Below, one piece after another: positions 44,647-52,627 of a stretch of DNA of 64,000 nt. The stretch comes from Arthrobacter rhizophilus (lineage in GTDB: Bacteria > Actinomycetota > Actinomycetes > Actinomycetales > Micrococcaceae), in the NCBI RefSeq assembly GCF_026241105.1, contig NZ_JAPFFT010000016.1:48290-112289 (forward strand), in the 5' to 3' direction. Numbering within the stretch: the first letter of the stretch is position 1; every line of letters begins with the position of its first letter. The position numbers and the translations under genes are program-made. The notes beneath the pieces are model-generated. The model was given only the letters and a program-made list of their open reading frames with translations, did no database searches and was not told the DNA's origin.

Positions 44647-45840
44647 TCAAGACTTTGGCGCCTTGCGCGGCAGAGCTTGCCCGCCCCTGTACACGCGGAC
44701 TGCAGCCAAAGTGGTGACCACGGTGGTTATCACGACGATCGTTGTGCTGATGACGAGTTCCACCAAGCTGATGTTTCCGAGTGCATTCCGGAAGAGCAAT
44801 GTGCTGGGTGCAGTGAGTGGGAAATAAGTCATTGTCTGAACTGCGATCGATCCGGGATTCTCCGAGATCACGCCCAGAATGTAGCTCGGCGAGAACATCG
44901 CAATAATAAACAGGGTTGCGAATGCTGATCCTTCACGCACGCTCTTGATTTTCGCGCCAACAGCCGCATGAACCGCGATCATCATGGCGACTCCGAGCAG
45001 TAGCGTCCCGAAACCCACAAGCATCTTTGAACTGTCAAGGACCCAAGTGCTAAATGCCGGGAGTGGCAGTCCAAGACTGGGTCCGATGGCAAAGTAGGCG
45101 ACTACGATCGGAATGACCATGATGGCAAGTTGAAGGGCTCCCAACACAGTGGTTGCGACCATCCTTGCAAGAAAGACGCTGGACGCGGTCACATCGACGA
45201 ACAGCACCTCGCGTATCTTCTGTTCGCGTTCCTCGGCAAAACCTCCGATTATTTGGTTGCCAAGGAAGATCGTCATGGTGAAGTACAGAAACAAGAACAA
45301 CATCGGAACCGCTACGGCGGCCAACCCCAGATCCGGAACTCCGTTTCGATAACCGGCTCTGTCTACTTCGACACTGGCAGTTAGCGATTTCAGAATCTGG
45401 GGCGAGTCGACAGTTCTTGCGACCGACATCTGCAGAAGTTGTCGGGCAAGAGCTGTTGACTTTTGATCCGCGACAAGGCCCACATTGTTTTCAAAAATTT
45501 GAATCTTGCTGCGAGCCACGTCGCTTGGGTATACGATCAGTGTCCGTATTTTGCCAGTCTTCACGTCTTCTTTAGCTTTGTCCACGTCCGTAGCGAGACT
45601 TCCACCAGCCCGTCTGGCCAGATCAGCGTCGATCAAGCCGGAGTGGTCGAGGTAGTGAAACGCAAACGTTGTCAGCCCAGATACGTCCGAACTCTTCCGG
45701 ATGGCACTTTCGCTGGACTGCACTAGAAAGGCCAAGAGAATCATGAATGCCGGCACCATTAGTGACGCAATCCAGAAACTCTTCCTTCTCAGATGGCGCC
45801 TGACGTCAAAAGCAACAAGCTGTCGGTTTGGGCCTGTCAT
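44647..45840 (-). CDS. ABC transporter permease, NatB/ABC-2 type
   Basis: This 397-residue membrane subunit has one N-terminal helix ('FWIASLMVPAFMILLAFLV'), a large extracytoplasmic loop (about 45-185) and five to six C-terminal helices. It matches ABC-2/NatB exporters. Its start overlaps the stop of the ATPase gene by 4 bp. With the two small hydrophobic products encoded upstream, it probably exports a peptide or protects against one. The region is less GC-rich than the core genes. Confidence 0.85.
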   Translation of the reverse strand: MTGPNRQLVAFDVRRHLRRKSFWIASLMVPAFMILLAFLVQSSESAIRKSSDVSGLTTFAFHYLDHSGLIDADLARRAGGSLATDVDKAKEDVKTGKIRTLIVYPSDVARSKIQIFENNVGLVADQKSTALARQLLQMSVARTVDSPQILKSLTASVEVDRAGYRNGVPDLGLAAVAVPMLFLFLYFTMTIFLGNQIIGGFAEEREQKIREVLFVDVTASSVFLARMVATTVLGALQLAIMVIPIVVAYFAIGPSLGLPLPAFSTWVLDSSKMLVGFGTLLLGVAMMIAVHAAVGAKIKSVREGSAFATLFIIAMFSPSYILGVISENPGSIAVQTMTYFPLTAPSTLLFRNALGNISLVELVISTTIVVITTVVTTLAAVRVYRGGQALPRKAPKS

Positions 45841-46763
45841 CTGCTGATCTCATCCTCCGCTTGCATCGATTCTCCATACGTGTGTACAAACACTTCATCC
45901 AGGGTTGAGGATCGAGTCTGAAATCCAGTCACCCGGACCCCGGCGTTCATCAAATCCGAGAGCAGACGCTCCGGCATCCGGTCCTCACCATCCCTGTGAA
46001 TCAGGGCAGCACGCCCTCTTCCCTGGAGCTCTAATGGCCAGTCATTTATGAGGGATGGAAGGTCTCCCAGAAATGTGAATTCCGTTCGGATCTCCCCGAG
46101 ATCTCTTTTGGCGTCGTGGACCGTTCCCAAGTAATGCTGAGCTCCATCGTCTAGGAAGAGGATGCGCTCAGTCAGGTCGTCGACCTCCTGCATCTGGTGA
46201 GTGACCAGGATCAGTGTCACCCCTCGGCTAGTGCGTTCTGCCACATACTTGTTAAAGAAGGCTTTGTTGACCGGATCAAACCCTCGCGTGGGCTCATCCA
46301 GCACCAAAAGGTCAGGATCCCCCATGAAGGTGATTCCCAGATGAACCTTTTGCTGCTGGCCGTTCGATAGGGCCTGGATCGGCCTGAAGGCCAGCGATCC
46401 CAACCCCATCTCTTCAAGGTATTCGTGAGCCTGGCCATCGGCCGCTCTAGAGTCGAGACCCCGCAAAGTGCCGAAAAGCCGCAGGACGTCAATCACCCGA
46501 TCACGCTGGAAATGCCCTCGATCCTCTGGCAAGTAGCCGATCCGGGTCGGGTCGCCAGGCTGATACGAGTTCCCGGCAATATGCACGATCCCTTCGCTCG
46601 CTTCGACCAAGCCGAGCAAACACCGGACCAGAGTCGTCTTGCCGGATCCGTTGGGCCCCACTATGGCCATCGATTCTCCTGCGTCGATATTGAATTGGAT
46701 TCCTTCAATTCCCGTAACTGAGCCGTAGTGCTTTGACAGCTCCCTAACTTTTACCAGTGCCAT
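45837..46763 (-). CDS. ABC transporter ATP-binding protein
   Basis: This 308-residue ATPase has Walker A 'GPNGSGKTTLVRCLLG', signature 'LSNGQQQKVHLGITF' (LSNGQ type), Walker B 'LLVLDEPTRGFDP' and the H-loop 'THQM'. A DUF4162-like C-terminus follows. It is of the NatA/CcmA class that pairs with ABC-2 permeases in antibiotic or bacteriocin export and immunity. It lies in an operon with the permease, downstream of a hairpin that may lower read-through from the small peptide genes. Confidence 0.92.
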   Translation of the reverse strand: MALVKVRELSKHYGSVTGIEGIQFNIDAGESMAIVGPNGSGKTTLVRCLLGLVEASEGIVHIAGNSYQPGDPTRIGYLPEDRGHFQRDRVIDVLRLFGTLRGLDSRAADGQAHEYLEEMGLGSLAFRPIQALSNGQQQKVHLGITFMGDPDLLVLDEPTRGFDPVNKAFFNKYVAERTSRGVTLILVTHQMQEVDDLTERILFLDDGAQHYLGTVHDAKRDLGEIRTEFTFLGDLPSLINDWPLELQGRGRAALIHRDGEDRMPERLLSDLMNAGVRVTGFQTRSSTLDEVFVHTYGESMQAEDEISR

Positions 46764-46807
46764 GTGCCCTCGTTGGTTGGCTGTGTCTGTGGCTCAATTA
46801 GTTAGCC

Positions 46808-46841
46808 GTGTCTGGAGCCGACCTTGGTCGGCTCCAGACAC
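46808..46841 (-). terminator. Perfect 16-bp hairpin between peptide genes and ABC genes
   Basis: GTGTCTGGAGCCGACC (46808-46823) pairs exactly with 46826-46841 around a 2-nt loop. It lies just after the 49-aa gene on the minus strand and before the ATPase gene. With no T-run it may act as an attenuator or an mRNA stabiliser, raising the ratio of peptide mRNA to transporter mRNA. Confidence 0.65.
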
Positions 46842-46866
46842 AGCCACATAGAGACGCAGTACAGAC

Positions 46867-47016
46867 TTACTTTGCTTGCTTCTTGTAGACGAACCACGTC
46901 GCGAGACTTGCCCCCGCCGCGGCTAGGGATAGGATCCCCATGATCTGGTTGCTAGAGAACGCAATGATGGCAACGATCAAGAAAATGACGGCCGCAGACA
47001 GGGTTAGAACTTTCAT
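46867..47016 (-). CDS. Small basic membrane protein, candidate immunity factor
   Basis: This 49-residue protein has two hydrophobic segments ('LSAAVIFLIVAIIAF' and 'ILSLAAAGASLATWFV') and a basic end ('YKKQAK'). The ATG at 47016 is 7 bp after the stop of the 52-residue peptide gene. Small cationic two-helix proteins in this position often give immunity in bacteriocin clusters. That role is inferred. Confidence 0.6.
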   Translation of the reverse strand: MKVLTLSAAVIFLIVAIIAFSSNQIMGILSLAAAGASLATWFVYKKQAK

Positions 47017-47023
47017 GGATCGG

Positions 47024-47182
47024 TTACCCACATCCCAAGGCCAACGACAGGCCGCTAAGTGTGTATGAGATCCCAGCAATGACGAGTGTTGCGCCACCGG
47101 TAAATGCGGCCGCGATCAGCGCACCTGTCGTGATGATGTGTCCAAGGAATCCCAGGATGCAGTTAAATTGTTGCCAGTTCAT
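47024..47182 (-). CDS. Hydrophobic Gly/Ala-rich 52-aa peptide, candidate bacteriocin
   Basis: The open frame is strongly supported by TTTGGGGGGATT just ahead of its ATG at 47182. The product starts 'MNWQQFNCILGFLGHIITT', continues through 'GALIAAAFTGGATLVIAG' and ends 'SYTLSGLSLALGCG'. It has two hydrophobic helices split by Gly-Gly, two Cys (positions 8 and 51) and few charges. Such size and composition suit a pore-forming class II-like or circular bacteriocin. A membrane microprotein or holin-like peptide is the alternative. It heads an operon with a 49-aa membrane protein and an ABC exporter. Confidence 0.6.
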   Translation of the reverse strand: MNWQQFNCILGFLGHIITTGALIAAAFTGGATLVIAGISYTLSGLSLALGCG

Positions 47183-47691
47183 AATCCCCCCAAAGGGTTA
47201 GGTTGACTTATTTCTTGGTTGGGACGGATCAGTCAGCCGTTGAAATACTGACGGCTCCGTCCTAAAAGGAAAATACGGCCACGAATGCCATCTAGGTGTG
47301 GACTCGATCACGTCTAGGTGTGTTTTGGGGCTGAAATGGGGCCGATCTAGGTGTGACATCGGTAAAATAGGTGGAGAGTTGCTTGCTTCTAGGTGGAGGT
47401 CTGCGCCCTGCTTGACCGAGGCGGTGTTGAAGATTACGGCTGCCGTCCGCGCAAAGGGTCGCAGTAGGAGCGCACTGCACAGCTAACCGTCGTCAGCACC
47501 TAATCGCCCCGCCACCCACGCCGCAATATGCTCCGCGTCCACGCCCGCCGCGCCGACTCCGGACGAGCATGGCCGTCAATCCCGGCAGACCGGCCACATG
47601 ACCGCCTGGTGATGGATCGCTGCAGAGATCCAAGCACCATCCAGTTCGTCGATCGGTTTCTGCGTGTCACGTCTGGCTCGGGGTCGGCCTC
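47183..47691 (-). other. Leader of the peptide operon and repeat region
   Basis: Reading toward the peptide gene, a nested stem (plus-strand 47222-47262, GGACGG...CCGTCC with AGCCGT/ACGGCT inside) sits 40-80 bp before the ATG. It may be an operator or 5' hairpin. The CTAGGTG repeat cluster and a coding relic (47484-47550, minus, containing 'GVDAEHIAAWVAGR') follow. I see no complete gene in this 509-bp stretch. Confidence 0.5.
47292..47397. repeat. CTAGGTG repeat cluster A
   Basis: CTAGGTGTG occurs at 47292, 47314 and 47347. CTAGGTGGA occurs at 47389, and a related ATAGGTGGA near 47368. A second such cluster is at 49045-49139. Multiple spaced repeats like this resemble the terminal repeats of IS21-family ends, but no istAB genes are present. 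Confidence 0.65.
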
Positions 47692-48282
47692 TCAGGGCCG
47701 AATGGTTTGAATGGGCGGACTCACTTCCCTGCGTTCGCCCACGCGCACGAGTTCCTGGGCGCCGAAATACTCAAGCCGCCGCCGTCCAAGTCTCTTCTGT
47801 ATGCCCGGCGACGGGATCCGGACGCCTTTCGCGTGGTTGCATCGGCTGCACGCGGCAACGAAATTCTGCAGTGAAGTTGCGCCACCCTTTGACCAGGGAT
47901 AGAAATGATCGCCGTGTTCAGCACGGCGCGAACACCGCCGGTGAAGGCCGGCCTCCATTTCGCACTGCCCGTCGGCTCGTGCCATGCCTTCCCGGCGTTG
48001 CTGCCGCGTGAAGCGACGTAGAGGGTCGCGGCGGCGGACATCGCTGCCGCGAATGACGGCGGAAACCACAACCAGGGCGACGAAGATCAGGCCAGGCACT
48101 GCGACCGCGGCAAGGGCCGCGTCGAACCTTGGTCGCAGGATGTCGATAAGCGAGCCGGGTCGCTGGCTACGGACAGAGTGCGGGACAGCAAGGATGCCGG
48201 CGGCAAAGAGCCATATGACTGTGCCGAACATAACGAGGCGGAGCGCCCACCGTGTCCAATAGATGCGCCTGAGTTCCAACAT
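47692..48282 (-). CDS. Membrane-anchored HNH endonuclease
   Basis: This 196-residue protein has two N-terminal membrane helices (about 13-33 'LRLVMFGTVIWLFAAGILAV' and 57-77 'AVAVPGLIFVALVVVSAVI') followed by a cytosolic HNH domain. The HNH reads 'CEMEAGLHRRC', 'HGDHFYPWSKGGATSLQNFV' and 'CSRCNHAKG', with zinc Cys and catalytic His. GGGGG precedes the ATG. Membrane-tethered nucleases can cleave incoming DNA; this role is inferred. Confidence 0.8.
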   Translation of the reverse strand: MLELRRIYWTRWALRLVMFGTVIWLFAAGILAVPHSVRSQRPGSLIDILRPRFDAALAAVAVPGLIFVALVVVSAVIRGSDVRRRDPLRRFTRQQRREGMARADGQCEMEAGLHRRCSRRAEHGDHFYPWSKGGATSLQNFVAACSRCNHAKGVRIPSPGIQKRLGRRRLEYFGAQELVRVGERREVSPPIQTIRP

Positions 48283-48494
48283 CGTGCCCCCAAATAACGC
48301 GGCCCATTTGGTGCCGCATTCGAGGTGCCTGGTCAGATAGATCGTAGCGTTAAGGCCTCAGCTACACGGCAGGTCCGCATCGGAAACGTCTCGGGGGAGG
48401 CAGGGCGCCGCCTCGTTTGCAGGCCATGGCGGTTCCCGCCTACTTCTTCCCTAGCGAGTGCTGCGTACTTTCTTCATGATTCCCCCATTTGTTC

Positions 48495-48965
48495 TTATTC
48501 GGATAGTGATGTCGTTGACTTATTTGTTGTTTGAACCCGGATTCTTACCACAGCCCCTTCGGGATCGGCTGCGGAGATGATCCATCGGCGGCTGGCTGTT
48601 TCCAAGGCGACCGCAGGCCCTCCCACCAGCAGACCTCGGGTGTTCTTACTCAAGATGCGGAGGCCATAGCCCTCAGAAAGGGACGTATCCGGGGCTCTGG
48701 TTACTACTGAAAGGTCTGAGAGCGGAATTGCTGTTGAATAGAAGGGCTTACAACGTAGGACGATATTCTCCTCCGTGACGGCGACGGAGACGGTCATTCG
48801 AAGGATCAGCCAGGCCAGAGCCGCGATGCCGGCGGCGATCAGGAGCCCCGGCAGTAGGATGCCCCCGACTTGGGCAGAGATGACAATGACGATTGTGGAT
48901 GCGCCGACAATTCCCCAGATCAAGCCTTTGGAATCACGCGCAAGCCGGGCCTCAGATATCACCAT
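48495..48965 (-). CDS. PH-like membrane protein, hypothetical
   Basis: This protein of about 156 residues has two adjacent N-terminal helices (about 16-60). A beta-rich domain ('VSVAVTEENIVLRCKPFYSTAIPLSDLSVV') follows, typical of bacterial PH-like (DUF304-type) proteins. The ATG at 48965 follows GGGGACAAGAC. It lies upstream of the HNH gene on the same strand and may be cotranscribed with it. Function is unknown. Confidence 0.65.
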   Translation of the reverse strand: MVISEARLARDSKGLIWGIVGASTIVIVISAQVGGILLPGLLIAAGIAALAWLILRMTVSVAVTEENIVLRCKPFYSTAIPLSDLSVVTRAPDTSLSEGYGLRILSKNTRGLLVGGPAVALETASRRWIISAADPEGAVVRIRVQTTNKSTTSLSE

Positions 48966-48989
48966 GTCTTGTCCCCAATCCGCCCGCAC

Positions 48990-49894
48990 TCGGCAGCGAG
49001 TCTTGCTATCTCCGTGCGAGAAAGGCTATGGCCCAGATCGGCAACTAGGTGGACGAAACCTCAAAATGAGTGCTGAAAAGGCTGAACTAGGTGTCACAAG
49101 GGCCCAATCTGTGTGTACCCGGCGCTTGATCTAGGTGTATTTGTCCTCAGACACTCACCGCCCCGCCAGACACGCAGCATCCACACCCAGCCCGCCGACA
49201 ATCGATGACATCGCGAACATGGCTCCGCGCTGCACACGCTAGGCGAACCGGGCCTCGACACCGTCGCCAAGCATTCGGCGAGGTCGTCCCTGAAGGGGAG
49301 TTCGCCGTCGTCGGCTGCTCCGCCCGCCACACAACCCGACTCACAAATTGGGTAGGCGCTGTGGGCTGAATCCCGTCATAAATTGCGCCTTAGCCAAAAT
49401 TGGTTGATATGACGTGGGTCACTTATGCTGGTAAGGGGGTCATGCAGCTGGCGTTCTCGATTTCGCACGAGTAGGTCAGTCATGGTATCGATTCAACCCA
49501 GTCACACCCATCTCCGTGGTCAAAAGGTTGGCCACCCCGACGTTCGCGCGGCACTACGAGGTGCAAGTTGGACACGAGGCTCCTCCAGCGAACTTTGGCG
49601 TGGCTGCCTACCCAGGCCAAGCGCGGTTCAAGAACTGTTTCGGCGGTGGCCATCTGTGCCTTCGCGCGAACTGGAACGCATCCGCGGTGTGCTTCTTCAC
49701 TGCGATGAAATTTCCCATTCGGACTCAGCTCACAAGCTCTCTGAACCGGCCCAGGTGTTGCTGGACCTCGTCACGGGCGAACTAGAGCGTCGGCGCGAAG
49801 CAGGAAATCATCAGCCATTCGGCGGTAGCCCAGCCGCCGGAGCGCGGGGAATGCCGAAGCTCGTTCCCGGACGCCGGCGGGGAGAACTTCTCTG
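48990..49894. other. Gap with repeat cluster B and gene relics
   Basis: No complete gene is supported. CTAGGTG cluster B lies at 49045-49139. A minus-strand relic at about 49157-49213 encodes 'IVGGLGVDAACLAGR' and a stop. Between 49425 and 49895 (+) two frames carry coding-like pieces ('RHYEVQVGHEAPPANFGVAA' in one, 'ELERIRGVLLHCDEISHSDS' in the other) and may be a frameshifted gene. Confidence 0.45.
49045..49139. repeat. CTAGGTG repeat cluster B
   Basis: CTAGGTGGA at 49045, CTAGGTGTC at 49087 and CTAGGTGTA at 49131 are spaced 42-44 bp apart. The order of repeat cluster followed by a 'GVDA' relic is the same as at 47292-47550. Confidence 0.6.
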
Positions 49895-50077
49895 ATGGCC
49901 GGACACTTCGAAGTGTTCACTGACAACGGAGGCACCTGCAGGGTCAGGCTGGTTGACCAGTTCGGGAAAGAGCTTGCCGTCTCCGCCCCTTTCGGCGACA
50001 AGGACGCCGCAGCCCGCGGAATTTATGCCCTCCGTGAGATCGCGGCGAGCGGGCTCATTGAAGACCACACTTGCTAG
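49895..50077 (+). CDS. DUF1508 (YegP-like) small protein
   Basis: This 60-residue protein has the beta-beta-alpha DUF1508 unit: 'GHFEVFTDNGGTCRVRLVD', 'GKELAVSAPFGDKDAAARGI'. The family (UPF0339) is small, cytosolic and of unknown function. Only one unit is present, whereas E. coli YegP has two. Confidence 0.75.
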   Translation: MAGHFEVFTDNGGTCRVRLVDQFGKELAVSAPFGDKDAAARGIYALREIAASGLIEDHTC

Positions 50078-50081
50078 TGGC

Positions 50082-50153
50082 TCACCGCCCCGCGACAAAC
50101 CCCGCAACGTAATCAGCATCCACGCCAACCAAGTGACGGGCCGTGTCGATCAC
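50082..50153 (-). other. 23-codon relic or mini-ORF after the TfoX gene
   Basis: The GTG of this frame overlaps the TGA of the TfoX-like gene (GTGA). It encodes 'VIDTARHLVGVDADYV', then 'AGFVAGR' and a stop. Similar tails occur at about 47484-47550 and 49157-49213. It may be the remains of a lost gene's C-terminus or a coupled micropeptide. Confidence 0.4.
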
Positions 50154-50515
50154 TTCTTCGACGAGCGCGGTTTCGCAGCTTTCGGCGGAAGAGTTGCAAC
50201 GTATGTGAAAGCCTTCTCGACCCAATCCGCCGTTTGCTCTTCGTCGCCGCTCCAAGCTACGGGCAGGCCGACGTAGCCGCCCATAGCGCGGCCTTCCGGG
50301 CCGAACGGAAGGGTCTCGTTGTCAGCCTCGATGGACGCCTTGTCGGCGTCGGAAAGCCTGACGCCGATCATCGGGCCGAACAGCCCGGCAAACATGTTGC
50401 CGTTCACGAAGGCACCCAGGTTGCCGAACATCGGCTTGACGACCACATCCGGGTTGTCTGGCAGGACCGCGCGGAAACGGTCCTTGTCGGCGTCGGACGG
50501 TTTGGGTATCTGCAT
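50150..50515 (-). CDS. TfoX N-terminal domain protein
   Basis: This 121-residue protein has the TfoX_N fold: 'VVVKPMFGNLGAFVNGNMFAGLFG' and 'VRLSDADKASIE' lead into 'PFGPEGRAMGGYVGLP'. Bacterial TfoX proteins regulate competence in Gammaproteobacteria; the actinobacterial stand-alone domain has no established role. CGGAGCAGGCAA precedes the ATG at 50515. Confidence 0.88.
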   Translation of the reverse strand: MQIPKPSDADKDRFRAVLPDNPDVVVKPMFGNLGAFVNGNMFAGLFGPMIGVRLSDADKASIEADNETLPFGPEGRAMGGYVGLPVAWSGDEEQTADWVEKAFTYVATLPPKAAKPRSSKK

Positions 50516-50639
50516 TTGCCTGCTCCGGGGTAGGGATCGAAAGCCTAGGACTCCTGAAGCATACGACGCGAGGGTGCGGGCTCCCAGCGTCAAGGCATTG
50601 TGCCCGGCGCGTTTCATCCAGGAAGCGGTCGACGCCCGT

Positions 50640-50876
50640 TTAGTCCTGCCTGTTTCTCCGTGGGAACCAAGGAACTCCAGGTTTGAGGCCAAGGACGAAG
50701 ATGAGGAACGTGATGCTGAACATCGCAACGCTAGATGGTGACGGCGTCCGTATCCAACCTGCTGTGACCCAGGAAAGCAGCGACTGCAGTGCCAACTCGG
50801 CGCCCACCGAGGCCGCGAGAAGGTACAGCCGTCCCCGCACGGTCCTTGGGGTTAACAACTTGTGTTTGGTAGACAA
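50640..50876 (-). CDS. Small membrane protein, possibly IS-disrupted
   Basis: This product of about 78 residues has two hydrophobic helices ('LYLLAASVGAELALQSLLSW' and 'SVAMFSITFLIFVLGLKPG') and a basic end. A TTG at 50876 preceded by GGAG is the likely start; the frame continues upstream into the IS3 end, so the original N-terminus may have been lost. No family is recognised. Confidence 0.45.
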   Translation of the reverse strand: MSTKHKLLTPRTVRGRLYLLAASVGAELALQSLLSWVTAGWIRTPSPSSVAMFSITFLIFVLGLKPGVPWFPRRNRQD

Positions 50877-51013
50877 CTGGTCAGACTCCAATCTGCACGT
50901 AGAAGCTGGGGTGGCGATGCAGCGCAGACCTACTGGTTGGGTCCCCGGGTAGAAGTCCAGTGTTTGTGTGAGTTTCGTGTCCGAGAATGGACACAGGAGG
51001 AAATTCACGAATC

Positions 51014-51292
51014 ATGGCACGCAGACACACCCCCGAACAGGTCATCGCCAAAGTCCGGCAGGGCCAGAAAATGCTCAACGACGGGCGCCCGATGGTCGAG
51101 GTCATCAAGGAGCTCCAGGTCACCGAGGCGACCTGGTACCGGTGGCTGAACCAGTACGGGTCCGAGAAGAACGCCGAGGCGTCCAAACGGACCAGGGAGC
51201 TTGAGAAGGAGAATGCACGGCTCAAGCGGCTGCTGGCCGAGAAAGAACTGGCCATCGACATCCTCAACGAGGTGGCGAAGGGAAAATTCTGA
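51014..51292 (+). CDS. IS3 orfA, HTH transposase subunit
   Basis: This 92-residue protein has an HTH_Tnp_1 helix-turn-helix ('RRHTPEQVIAKVRQGQKML', 'VTEATWYRWLNQYG') and a leucine-zipper coiled coil ('LEKENARLKRLLAEKELAID'). GGACACAGGAGG precedes the start region. It is the DNA-binding half of the OrfAB transposase. Confidence 0.93.
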   Translation: MARRHTPEQVIAKVRQGQKMLNDGRPMVEVIKELQVTEATWYRWLNQYGSEKNAEASKRTRELEKENARLKRLLAEKELAIDILNEVAKGKF

Positions 51293-51315
51293 GCCCCGAA
51301 CCCCGCCGCCGTGCC

Positions 51316-52161
51316 GTGCGCATGGCGGTGGAGAAGTTCGGGGCGTCCGAACGCTTCGCGTGCAAGCTCATCGGGCAGAACCGGTCAGCGTTCCGTAAGA
51401 AGAAGCCCGACATGGGCTTCGAGGAAATGCAGCTCCGCGCAGCTTTGCGCGCCATCGCCGCGAAACACCCCTCCTGGGGCTGGCGGAAGGCCCGTTGGCA
51501 CCTGCTGGCCCAGCCGGAGTGGGACGGCGTGGCGCTGAACCGGAAGCGGATCCGCCGGCTCTGGCGCGTCGAGGGCCTGGTCTGTAAACCCAGGGCGCGG
51601 AAGAAGCGCCGCACCGGGCCCGGCGCCGGGGAGCAGAAGCGCCTCACGGCGCAGTATCCAATGCATGTGGTCAGCTTCGACTTCCAGTCCGATGTGACCT
51701 CCTGCGGGCGGCACATCAGGTTCTTCAACGTCATCGACGAATACACCCGCACCGCCCTGGCCATCATCCCGCGCCGGTCCTTCAAGGCCGCGGACGTGGT
51801 CGCGGTGCTGGAGAACATCATCGCCGAAACCGGCAGCGTCCCGACCTACGTCAGGTGCGACAACGGCCCGGAATTCACCGCCCGGGCGCTGATCGACTGG
51901 TGCAACACCGCCGGCGTCGACACCGCATTCATCGACCCGGGATCACCCTGGCAGAACGGCTTCATCGAATCCTTCAACGCCCAATTCAGAAGGGAACAAC
52001 TCTCCGGAGAAATCATGGACACCATGGCCGAAGCGAAGTATTTGGCGGAGGAATGGAAAGCTATCTACAATCATGAACGGCCCCACGGATCCCTGAACGG
52101 CATGACGCCGAAACGCTACTGGGAGAACTGGACGCAAGAAAACCAATTAGCTATCGCATAA
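51316..52161 (+). CDS. IS3 orfB, DDE transposase
   Basis: This 281-residue rve-type integrase has the DDE triad: Asp in 'VVSFDFQSDVT', Asp in 'YVRCDNGPEFTA' and Glu in 'GFIESFNAQFRREQLS'. The frame stays open upstream to 51286. A -1 slip on A-AAA at 51283-51286, three codons before the orfA stop, would fuse it to OrfA ('KILSPEPRRRAVRMAVEKFG'), as in other IS3 elements. It appears intact. Confidence 0.93.
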   Translation: MRMAVEKFGASERFACKLIGQNRSAFRKKKPDMGFEEMQLRAALRAIAAKHPSWGWRKARWHLLAQPEWDGVALNRKRIRRLWRVEGLVCKPRARKKRRTGPGAGEQKRLTAQYPMHVVSFDFQSDVTSCGRHIRFFNVIDEYTRTALAIIPRRSFKAADVVAVLENIIAETGSVPTYVRCDNGPEFTARALIDWCNTAGVDTAFIDPGSPWQNGFIESFNAQFRREQLSGEIMDTMAEAKYLAEEWKAIYNHERPHGSLNGMTPKRYWENWTQENQLAIA

Positions 52162-52172
52162 ACGCTGGACTG

Positions 52173-52568
52173 CTAACGGGGGCCCAACCATATTGACCAT
52201 TGCACGGTATAGGCGGTAAGTGCTGGCCAAACAGTCAGCCACTCACGGGCCCGTTCCCAGAATGTTATTGACTTGCTATCCGGTCTGATAGTCCAAGCTT
52301 CGCGGGCATCCACATCGAGCCCCTTCATCAATCGTGTTTGTTCTTCCAAGAGGGCTAGGATGCGTTGTCGTTCTTTGGCTCCCGCTCGGGGCCAGCCAAT
52401 AACGTGCTCTGTAAGCAAATCAATGGGCTGGCTTAGATCGTCATAAAATTCCCACTCATCTTTAGACTTCTTCTCCCAAGCAACCACGTACACATTGGAC
52501 ATGCGGACCATCCATTCGGGCCATGATTCCAAAATCCGTGCCAAGGGCGAAGCGTCGTCTCCTGACAT
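52173..52568 (-). CDS. Hypothetical protein truncated by the IS3 element
   Basis: This 131-residue frame reads 'MSGDDASPLARILESWPEWM' and is Trp-rich and soluble. The last six or so codons ('IWLGPR') and the stop lie within the IS right inverted repeat, so the original C-terminus has been removed. No family is recognised. It may still be expressed. Confidence 0.6.
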   Translation of the reverse strand: MSGDDASPLARILESWPEWMVRMSNVYVVAWEKKSKDEWEFYDDLSQPIDLLTEHVIGWPRAGAKERQRILALLEEQTRLMKGLDVDAREAWTIRPDSKSITFWERAREWLTVWPALTAYTVQWSIWLGPR

Positions 52569-52627
52569 CAGCAGTCTGGTCCATGCAGACCTCAGGGCAA
52601 GGAAGTCGTCCGGCCTCGCGGCATGCT

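Larger units (their letters stand above)
50934..52190 (+). mobile_element. Complete IS3-family insertion sequence, 1257 bp
   Basis: Terminal inverted repeats are imperfect. The left end is TGGTTGGGTCCCCGGGTAGA (50934) and the right end, read inward, is TGGTTGGGCCCCCGTTAGCA (52190). They match again in GTCCAGYGTTT. It carries orfA and orfB with a slippery A run between them. No clear target duplication is seen (TAC on the left, TAT on the right). Another copy begins at 63924. Confidence 0.88.

Noticed and set aside
47292..47397. CTAGGTG cluster considered as a CRISPR or iteron origin
   Set aside because: Motifs are short, spacing is irregular and no replication initiator gene is nearby. Transposon-end repeats fit better.
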